Below are positions 55,096 through 64,000 of a DNA stretch of 64,000 bases, one piece after another. Under the pieces are notes generated by a model, which saw only the letters and a program-made list of their open reading frames with translations, had not been told where the DNA came from and searched no databases. Numbering within the stretch: the first letter of the stretch is position 1; every line of letters starts with the position of its first letter. Source of the DNA: Pontibacillus yanchengensis. Lineage in GTDB: Bacteria > Bacillota > Bacilli > Bacillales > BH030062. The stretch spans positions 1 to 64,000 of the forward strand of contig NZ_WMEU01000008.1 in assembly GCF_009856295.1 (NCBI RefSeq), in the 5' to 3' direction. A program made the translations under genes and the position numbers.

Positions 55096-55920
55096 TTACC
55101 CTATACCTTCCCAAATTAATCGAATACCAATCAAAATGAGAAGAATCCTTAAAGTCCAAACTACTGTTTCACTTTTCATTTTTTGGTTTACCTTCGCGCC
55201 TAATGTTCCACCAACCCATGCCCCAGGAATGAATAACAGTGTATAAAACCATGCAACATGTCCTAATAAGATGTGAGTTGTTGAACTTAGGATGCTCATG
55301 AAAAATATCATAAACATGGATGTTGCTGTAGCGATATGTGGGGGTACCCTAAATAATAAGATCATAGCAGGGACCATTAACGAACCACCCCCGATTCCAA
55401 ATAAACCTGATAATATTCCTACTCCAAATGCCATGAAGGCACCTGTTAAAATTGGAATAGAGTAGTGATACGTATGACCTTCTAAATCGATCGAGCTATG
55501 AACATACAGCGACTGCTTCCGAGGTGAATGAGGCCTTGTTTCTTTTTTACGTAAAAAAAATAAGGAAGATACAATAATCATGAGAATTCCAAACAAAAGA
55601 GTGAAAGGCTTCACTTCTATAAATTGATTCAACCAAGACCCTAAAATTCCACCTGGAATACTCCCAACTAAGAAGACAACACCAATTTTATAATCAATTC
55701 GTTTACTTTTTAGATACGAAATAGTGGAAGATAGCCCTGTAAAGACCATTACAATTAACGATATTCCTACAATCTTTTGAGGTGTTACCCATGAAAAAGA
55801 TTCCGAAAAATGATTTAAAAATAACAGACTAGGCACCAGGATGGTTCCACCACCTATCCCGGCTATACTTCCAATAAATGCAGTAAAGAAACCAATAATG
55901 ATAATAAGAACTGCAACCAC
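55096..55920 (-). CDS. yunE: TauE/SafE-family membrane transporter (YunE)
   Basis: A 274-residue transporter with about eight helices. The twin glycine-rich motifs GIGGGTILVPSLL (about 22-34) and FGIGGGSLMVPAMIL (about 169-183) are the family hallmark. Substrates in the family include sulfite and organosulfonates; none is shown here. The start is GTG at 55920 with AGAGAGGAA upstream. Confidence 0.9.
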   Translation of the reverse strand: MVAVLIIIIGFFTAFIGSIAGIGGGTILVPSLLFLNHFSESFSWVTPQKIVGISLIVMVFTGLSSTISYLKSKRIDYKIGVVFLVGSIPGGILGSWLNQFIEVKPFTLLFGILMIIVSSLFFLRKKETRPHSPRKQSLYVHSSIDLEGHTYHYSIPILTGAFMAFGVGILSGLFGIGGGSLMVPAMILLFRVPPHIATATSMFMIFFMSILSSTTHILLGHVAWFYTLLFIPGAWVGGTLGAKVNQKMKSETVVWTLRILLILIGIRLIWEGIG

Positions 55921-56030
55921 TTTAAATTATTCCTCTCTATTCTAACTCTAATTCTACGTTTATCTTATCATCTTTCCCCATATAAAAACATGAATCGATG
56001 TTAAAATCCTTCTCTTATTCCATTATTGCC

Positions 56031-56540
56031 CCATTATCTTGAAGACTTGGATTCGAGATAATCTGGGTAAGAGAAATGTTTCCGTTGTATTATTTAGAGA
56101 AAAGATGGGCCTGGAAATAGCTCGCTTTCCTGCGGCCCTACAGGATGTAGGGTCGTTCGACGTTGTCACACGATGTGACGGTTTGAGTCGAACTTCATCT
56201 GGATCGATTCGTCTCCTCGGGCCAAAATGCGGCCCTGTGGGGTCTCGACACATCCGTTTTTCCGCGGGAGTCTCGCCATTTCCAGGCCCATCTTTGCATT
56301 CGTTTGGTTTAACGGAAACATCGCCATTTGTTGTGGGTGTACACAAATGATATACGTTCTTCGTTAGGCAAATACATATCTTTTTGTGACAAAACACATT
56401 TTATTAAAAGATATCTTGGTTGTTCTGCAAAGCATGAAACATATAGTCCCACCACCTTTATTCTAACTAAATCTATGGAAACATTCCTCCTTCGGGATTA
56501 CCAAATTTATCTCGATTTCAAGTATTCCAGATTATGCGAC
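56031..56540. repeat. Mosaic element T4 with terminal inverted repeats and a nested repeat
   Basis: Left end CATTATCTTGAAGACTTGGA (56032-56051) is inverted, with changes, at 56510-56536. Inside, AAAGATGGGCCTGGAAAT (56101-56118) has a perfect 18-base inverted partner at 56278-56295. The loop of that stem holds a core of the 200-bp repeat (about 56133-56205: ACAGGATGTAGGGTCG, TTGTCACACGATGTGACG, GAGTCGAACTTC). GGAAACATTCCTCCTTCGGG sits next to the right end, as in T1. No gene is supported in the yunE-sufB gap. Confidence 0.82.
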
Positions 56541-56567
56541 TTATATGAAATAGTATCAAAAAAGAGC

Positions 56568-56601
56568 TATCCTATGAGGATAGCTCTTTTTGTTTATATT
56601 T
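56568..56601 (-). terminator. suf operon terminator
   Basis: AAAGAGCTATCCT pairs with AGGATAGCTCTTT around a short loop. On the minus strand it runs into T residues. Confidence 0.9.
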
Positions 56602-56602
56602 A

Positions 56603-58000
56603 TTAACCGATGGAACCTTCCATCTCGAATTTGATTAGGCGGTTCATTTCTACGGCATATTCCATTGGTAGTTCTTTTGTGAATGGCTCGATGAAGCCCA
56701 TTACGATCATTTCTGTAGCTTCTTGCTCAGAAATTCCGCGGCTCATCAAGTAGAACAATTGCTCTTCAGATACCTTAGAAACTTTCGCTTCGTGCTCTAA
56801 TGAAATGTTTTCGTTCATAATCTCATTATAAGGGATTGTATCTGATTTAGATTTATTGTCCATGATTAGCGTGTCACATTCAACGTTTGAACGAGCACCT
56901 TCAGCTTTTCGGCCGAACTGTACAATACCACGGTACGTTACGTTACCACCTTGTTTGGAGATTGATTTAGAAACGATAGTGGAAGACGTGTTCGGTGCCT
57001 GGTGAATCATTTTTGCACCAGCGTCTTGGTGCTGCCCTTTTCCAGCTAATGCGATAGAAAGCGTCATACCACGTGCGCCTTCACCTGCTAGAATAACAGA
57101 AGGGTACTTCATAGTTAGCTTAGAACCAAGGTTACCGTCTACCCATTCCATTGTTGCACCAGCGCCAGCTTTCGCACGCTTGGTAACTAAGTTATATACG
57201 TTGTTTGCCCAGTTTTGGATTGTTGTATAACGGCAATATGCATTATCTTTAACATAGATTTCAACAATCGCACTGTGTAGAGAGTTTGTTGTATAAACTG
57301 GAGCTGTACAACCTTCAACATAGTGAACAGATGCTTCTTCGTCTACAATGATAAGCGTACGCTCAAACTGTCCCATGTTTTCTGAATTAATACGGAAATA
57401 GGCTTGAAGTGGAGTGTCCACTTTTGCACCTTTTGGAACGTAAATGAAAGAGCCGCCGGACCAAACTGCAGAGTTAAGAGCTGCGAATTTGTTATCAGCA
57501 GGAGGAATGATTTTACCAAAGTATTCACGGAAAAGATCCTCATTCTCTTTAAGTGCCGTATCTGTATCTTTAAATACGATACCTTGATTTTCTAAGTCCT
57601 CTTGCATGTTATGATACACAACCTCAGATTCATACTGAGCGGAAACACCTGCAAGGTACTTTTGTTCTGCCTCAGGGATACCTAATTTATCAAACGTTTG
57701 CTTGATTTCTTCAGGAACTTCATCCCAAGAACGTTCGGTATTCTCAGATGGTTTTACGTAGTACGTAATCTCATCAAAGTCAAGTTCATTTAAATCGCCG
57801 CCCCATTGAGGCATTGGCATTTTATAAAACTGTTTAAGAGCTTTCAAACGGAAGTCAAGCATCCATTCTGGCTCATCTTTTTGATTCGAAATCTCACGAA
57901 CAATATCCTCTGTTAGACCGCGTTGGGTACGAAAGATGGATACGTCTTTATCATGAAACCCATATTGATATTCGCCAACTTCTGGTTCTTTCTTTGCCAT
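56603..58000 (-). CDS. sufB: Fe-S cluster assembly protein SufB
   Basis: A 465-residue scaffold subunit of the SufBCD complex on which clusters are built. [43 protein letters not shown] and the C-terminal [23 protein letters not shown] are typical. AAAGGAGG precedes the ATG. It is the last gene of sufC-sufD-sufS-sufU-sufB, the usual Bacillus order. Confidence 0.97.
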   Translation of the reverse strand: MAKKEPEVGEYQYGFHDKDVSIFRTQRGLTEDIVREISNQKDEPEWMLDFRLKALKQFYKMPMPQWGGDLNELDFDEITYYVKPSENTERSWDEVPEEIKQTFDKLGIPEAEQKYLAGVSAQYESEVVYHNMQEDLENQGIVFKDTDTALKENEDLFREYFGKIIPPADNKFAALNSAVWSGGSFIYVPKGAKVDTPLQAYFRINSENMGQFERTLIIVDEEASVHYVEGCTAPVYTTNSLHSAIVEIYVKDNAYCRYTTIQNWANNVYNLVTKRAKAGAGATMEWVDGNLGSKLTMKYPSVILAGEGARGMTLSIALAGKGQHQDAGAKMIHQAPNTSSTIVSKSISKQGGNVTYRGIVQFGRKAEGARSNVECDTLIMDNKSKSDTIPYNEIMNENISLEHEAKVSKVSEEQLFYLMSRGISEQEATEMIVMGFIEPFTKELPMEYAVEMNRLIKFEMEGSIG

Positions 58001-58040
58001 CGATCAAAACCTCCTTTAGGTAATAATCACAGAGCTAAGG

Positions 58041-61007
<2,967 letters not shown>

Positions 61008-61025
61008 GATATCCCTCCTAACTGA

Positions 61026-61805
61026 TTACGCTTCTATTGTTTCATCTTCAATGCCTAGCTCTTGCTTAATCCAATCATAGCCTTCTGCTTCTAGACGCTG
61101 TGCTAGTTCCGGCCCACCAGATTTCACAATACGACCTTGCATCATCACATGTACTTGATCAGGTGTAATGTAGTTCAATAGACGCTGATAGTGAGTAATG
61201 ATTAAGCAACCGAATTGGTCGTCACGCATCTTATTGATACCTTTTGCAACAACTTTTAATGCGTCGATGTCAAGACCAGAGTCAATTTCATCAAGGATGC
61301 CGATTTCTGGCTTAAGCATCATTAACTGTAGGATTTCGTTACGCTTTTTCTCGCCACCTGAGAATCCTTCGTTTAGATAACGTTGTGCCATATTTTTATC
61401 AATATCAAGATAATCCATGTTATCGTCCATTTCTTTAATGAACTTCATTAGATTAATCTCGTCGCCTTCTTCACGTTTAGAGTTAATAGAAGAACGCAAG
61501 AAATCGGAGTTTGTTACTCCGGAAATTTCACTTGGATACTGCATGGCTAGGAATAGACCTGCTTGAGCACGTTCATCAACTTCCATTTCAAGAACATCTT
61601 CTCCATCAAGTGTAATAGAACCACTTGTGATTTCATATTTAGGATGTCCCATGATCGCTGATGCTAGCGTAGATTTACCTGTACCGTTTGGTCCCATTAC
61701 TGCATGGAATTCGCCACCTGTAAGTGTAAGGTTTACGCCTTTTAATATTTCTTTACCTTCAATTTCTACATGAAGATCTTTAATTTCTAGAGTTGATCCT
61801 GCCAT
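61026..61805 (-). CDS. sufC: Fe-S cluster assembly ATPase SufC
   Basis: A 259-residue ABC-type ATPase. Walker A is GPNGTGKS (38-45), the signature SGGEKKRNEILQ, and Walker B EIGILDEIDSGLD. It powers conformational change of SufBD. TTGGAGGT precedes the ATG. It is the first gene of the operon. Confidence 0.97.
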   Translation of the reverse strand: MAGSTLEIKDLHVEIEGKEILKGVNLTLTGGEFHAVMGPNGTGKSTLASAIMGHPKYEITSGSITLDGEDVLEMEVDERAQAGLFLAMQYPSEISGVTNSDFLRSSINSKREEGDEINLMKFIKEMDDNMDYLDIDKNMAQRYLNEGFSGGEKKRNEILQLMMLKPEIGILDEIDSGLDIDALKVVAKGINKMRDDQFGCLIITHYQRLLNYITPDQVHVMMQGRIVKSGGPELAQRLEAEGYDWIKQELGIEDETIEA

Positions 61806-61888
61806 CTAAATACCTCCAATATCATGTCTTTTATATGCTTCGATTTGAGGACCTCATGTTTCATTCTCAATCTATTCTCATTAACAAT

Positions 61889-61915
61889 CTTATATCAAAT
61901 TAAAATTATTATCAA
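61889..61915 (-). promoter_or_regulatory. Candidate suf promoter with Fur-like box
   Basis: On the minus strand TTGATA (61910-61915) and TATAAG (61889-61894), spacer 15. TGATAATAATTTTAA (61900-61914) matches the TGATAATNATTATCA 7-1-7 box at all but two positions. Confidence 0.4.
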
Positions 61916-62285
61916 CTGTTTTCCCTTACTGGTAATCATTAGAACAAATTACCTGTAATGAAGTGATAATAAATGAGAAAAAGGCCAAGTTTCTTCCTTA
62001 TTATAATGAAAAAACACTACTTCCATATGATAACAACTTCTATATGGTTTGAAAACAAGTAGGGTTATGGATTCATCACTTCAGACTAACTTAAAATGAA
62101 CTACTAAAAACGCTCTAGAGCAACAATTATACTGGAGTTTATGGGAAACTTGTCCCAGAAAACAAGAAAAGTGAGATTCGATGTTGATTGATATCGATCG
62201 ATTATAGAAGAGGGATCATACCAGTAGCTGGATGTTAGAGCTAGACAAGTATGAACCAGATTCTACATTCTTTCATCCTTCAATA

Positions 62286-62316
62286 AAAACAGGCGACTAA
62301 AGGTCGCCTGTTTTCT
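62286..62316 (-). terminator. Terminator downstream of the small ORF
   Basis: AAAACAGGCGAC pairs with GTCGCCTGTTTT, with T residues on the minus strand. Confidence 0.9.
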
Positions 62317-62347
62317 AATTTATCTTAATAATGTATAGATAGGATTC

Positions 62348-62536
62348 TTAGCGATGTATTTTCCGATCAACTTCAGCTACGATTCTTTGACTTTGTTCAA
62401 ACTCTTGCTGTCGCCGTTGTTCAACCTTAAGACGTTGGTCTAATCGACGACTGTATTCCGCGTAGCCCATACCATGAGATTGGTGCATTGCCTTTTCCAT
62501 CTCATTTGTGTAATTCAAGTTCAATTGGTCACTAAT
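62348..62536 (-). CDS. Small charged protein, possible ATT start
   Basis: A 62-residue reading (MSDQLNLNYTNEMEKAMHQS, then GMGYAEYSRRLDQRLKVEQR and a helical, highly charged tail). It is probably one long helix. No ATG, GTG or TTG has a suitable ribosome binding site; ATT at 62534-62536 lies seven bases after AAGGGATGG. Alternatives are TTG at 62524 or ATG at 62500. The terminator just downstream supports a real transcript. Family unknown. Confidence 0.6.
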   Translation of the reverse strand: MSDQLNLNYTNEMEKAMHQSHGMGYAEYSRRLDQRLKVEQRRQQEFEQSQRIVAEVDRKIHR

Positions 62537-62731
62537 AGTGAATCCATCCCTTCAAATTTATCAATGTTTACAAAATAAATTTTACCATAGGGAAACTCCC
62601 TTCACAAAAGGCGTTTACATCTATTTTCACCTGTTTGCAAGTGAGACATCACGAACAGAATTAATACCTAGACACACCATATAATTCATCGATATTTCTT
62701 TAATTTGCTTAAATTTATTCAAGTTTTGTTA

Positions 62732-63106
62732 CTAGTGTTTATTTTCTTGCAATTCATGAATACTTTCTTGCACAAGGGTTACAGCTTGGCTTAAAGCAGC
62801 CCCTCCGCCGAACGCAGCAGATACTCCACATGCTTCCATCATTTCTTCGTAAGAAGCACCATGATCAAGGCAACCTTTTGTATGGTAGATCATGCAATAC
62901 TCATCTTGAGCTACAACACTAATGCCAAGAGCAATCAATTGCTTTTCTTTCTGTGATAAAGTTCCTTCTGCAAAACACGCTTCTGTAAACTTACTAAAAT
63001 GATGTGCTACGTCAGGTAAATGTGTAGAGAAAGTTCCCATACCATGCTTATAGTCAAATAACGCCTGTTCACTTGTATTCATTGCTTGGTGTTGTTTTTG
63101 GTCCAT
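62732..63106 (-). CDS. Carboxymuconolactone decarboxylase-family protein (AhpD-like, YurZ-like)
   Basis: A 124-residue all-helical protein. The active-site-like block DEYCMIYHTKGCLDHGASYEE has Cys-x3-His and a second Cys, as in AhpD relatives, so a disulfide or peroxide-linked role is possible but unproven. The start at 63106 has TTGGAGGG upstream. It lies between suf and metQ, the place of yurZ in B. subtilis. Confidence 0.88.
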   Translation of the reverse strand: MDQKQHQAMNTSEQALFDYKHGMGTFSTHLPDVAHHFSKFTEACFAEGTLSQKEKQLIALGISVVAQDEYCMIYHTKGCLDHGASYEEMMEACGVSAAFGGGAALSQAVTLVQESIHELQENKH

Positions 63107-63121
63107 AAAAAATCCCTCCAA

Positions 63122-63170
63122 GGATAATAATTAACTACGAATAGTATGACCTACATACTATAGATTATCC
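63122..63170 (-). other. Stem-loop between metQ and the AhpD-like gene
   Basis: GGATAAT (63122-63128) and ATTATCC (63164-63170) enclose an inner stem ATAGTATG/CATACTAT. There is no T run, so it may be a processing or stability element; it ends just after the metQ stop. Confidence 0.4.
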
Positions 63171-63189
63171 GTGGAGGGAAATAAATTAC

Positions 63190-64000
63190 TTATTTACTAA
63201 CAGGCACGATGGCACCGTTGTATTTCTCTTTCATAAATTGCTTAATTTCCTCAGATTGTAGAACTTCTAAAACAGTTTGAAGCGCTTTGCTATCTTTGTT
63301 TTCTGACTTTGTAACAAGTAAGTTTGCATAAGGTGATTCTGAACCTTCCATAAATAGAGAATCTTCTGTTGGGTTCAACCCTGCTTCAATTGCATAGTTT
63401 GTGTTAATAGCTACTAATGCATCTTCTTCACGCTCATAGTTTTGAGGTAGTAGACCTGCATCAACATCAGCAGAGAACTTTAGGTTTTTAGGATTTTTGG
63501 CGATATCCTCGATTTTTGCACTTTTCTTATCTATACCTTCTTTTAACTCGATAATACCCTTTGATTCGAATAGAGAAAGAATACGTCCATGGTCAGCTAC
63601 AGAACGACTCATAATCACTTCTGTTCCCTTTGGAATCTCGTCAATGCTGTTAATATTTTTTGAGTAAACTCCCATTGGTTCTATGTGAACTGGACCAATG
63701 CTTGCGAAGTCATATCCAAATTCTTTTTTCTGGTCTTCAAGATATGGTGTGTGTTGGAAGTAGTTGGCATCAATAGCCCCACTAGATAGATCTTTATTTG
63801 GCAGAATATAATCCTGGTACGTTTCAATGTTTAGTTTAATTCCTTTTTCTTTCAAAAGTGGTTTTGCTTCTTCAAGAATCTCAGCATGTGGAGTGCTTGA
63901 AGCGCCAATTGTCAGTTCTTTTACTTCCTCACTTTGTTGATCAGAAGAACCTTCCTCTGATGCTGAGTCGGATGAGTTCCCATTTGATGATTCTTCAGAG
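63190..64000 (-). CDS. metQ: Methionine ABC transporter substrate-binding lipoprotein, 5' end outside window
   Basis: About 270 C-terminal residues of an NlpA/MetQ-family lipoprotein; the start, signal peptide and lipobox lie beyond 64000. A Ser/Glu/Asp-rich linker (63999 back to about 63925) is followed by KELTIGASSTPHAEILEEAKP, DANYFQHTPYLED, GPVHIEPMGVYSKN and NYAIEAGLNP. It should bind D- or L-methionine for an MetNPQ importer. The frame is open to the window edge. Confidence 0.93.
   Translation of the reverse strand, partial: SEESSNGNSSDSASEEGSSDQQSEEVKELTIGASSTPHAEILEEAKPLLKEKGIKLNIETYQDYILPNKDLSSGAIDANYFQHTPYLEDQKKEFGYDFASIGPVHIEPMGVYSKNINSIDEIPKGTEVIMSRSVADHGRILSLFESKGIIELKEGIDKKSAKIEDIAKNPKNLKFSADVDAGLLPQNYEREEDALVAINTNYAIEAGLNPTEDSLFMEGSESPYANLLVTKSENKDSKALQTVLEVLQSEEIKQFMKEKYNGAIVPVSK

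Larger units (their letters stand above)
61806..62347. other. Upstream region of the suf operon with a repeat remnant
   Basis: A 542-base gap. It holds a candidate suf promoter and Fur-like site (61889-61915), AT-rich sequence, the right half of a 200-bp repeat at about 62165-62255 (GATTCGATGTTGATTGAT, AGCTGGATGTTAGAGCTAGA) and the terminator at 62286-62316. No gene is supported. Confidence 0.6.

Noticed and set aside
56039..56350. About 100-residue open frames on both strands within T4
   Set aside because: Both cover the perfect inverted repeat and the nested repeat core and lack start signals.

Overview
The window reads as chromosomal DNA of an AT-rich, spore-forming, Gram-positive member of the Bacillaceae, probably a halotolerant genus close to Pontibacillus or Halobacillus. 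The genus is an inference; the family is firm. Evidence: GGAGG-type ribosome binding sites, many TTG and GTG starts, sporulation genes (kapB, yutH, yhcN/ylaJ-type yutC, lytH, yunB), a Bacillus-type sufCDSUB operon, and long stretches whose gene content and order match the B. subtilis yug, yui/yum, yut, yun and yur regions as I remember them. There is no rRNA, tRNA, CRISPR, transposase or phage gene. About 67 protein genes are supported.

Layout. 1-2.3 kb: xpt-pbuX purine salvage operon behind a guanine-type purine riboswitch. 2.5-13.7 kb: VOC protein, YugO-type K+ channel, yugN, pgi, alcohol dehydrogenase, yuzA, yugI, hydrolase, patB, methionine aminopeptidase, Cu/Zn superoxide dismutase, kapB. 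14.2-25 kb: khtTU antiporter, deoD, leucyl aminopeptidase, yuiD, yuiC, yuiB, ndh, ferredoxin-NADP reductase. 25-31 kb: lipoprotein, yutM, DUF2225 gene, lipM-lipA, yuzB, yuzD, yutI. 31.6-36.4 kb: glutamate-type symporter and hom-thrC-thrB. 36.6-47.1 kb: hydroxyacid dehydrogenase, yutH, yutG, a large unknown membrane protein, yutF, yutE, glpX, DUF3055 gene, yutD, yutC, lytH. 47.2-55.9 kb: a two-gene NSS amino-acid transporter, an NhaC-family transporter behind an L-box lysine riboswitch, yunB, an HD-GYP protein and yunEDC. 56.6-64 kb: sufCDSUB, a small ORF, a carboxymuconolactone-decarboxylase-like gene and the 3' part of metQ.

Functional themes are purine salvage (xpt, pbuX, deoD), Fe-S cluster and lipoate assembly (suf, yutI, yutM, lipA, lipM), redox metabolism (ndh, ferredoxin reductase, sodC), ion and amino-acid transport, threonine synthesis, and spore coat or cortex functions.

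The least ordinary material lies between genes. A family of about 200-bp repeats occurs in many intergenic gaps. Four mosaic elements of 350-510 bp (at 13.7, 31.1, 44.4 and 56.0 kb) share terminal inverted repeats of about 30 bp; they carry GC-rich long-stem hairpins and/or arrays of GCTCC motifs spaced about 28 bp, and one contains a nested copy of the 200-bp repeat. Other notable signals are two hairpins that sequester a downstream Shine-Dalgarno sequence, a Rex-like operator before ndh, a 26-bp perfect palindrome before the glutamate symporter, and a small ORF that may start at ATT.
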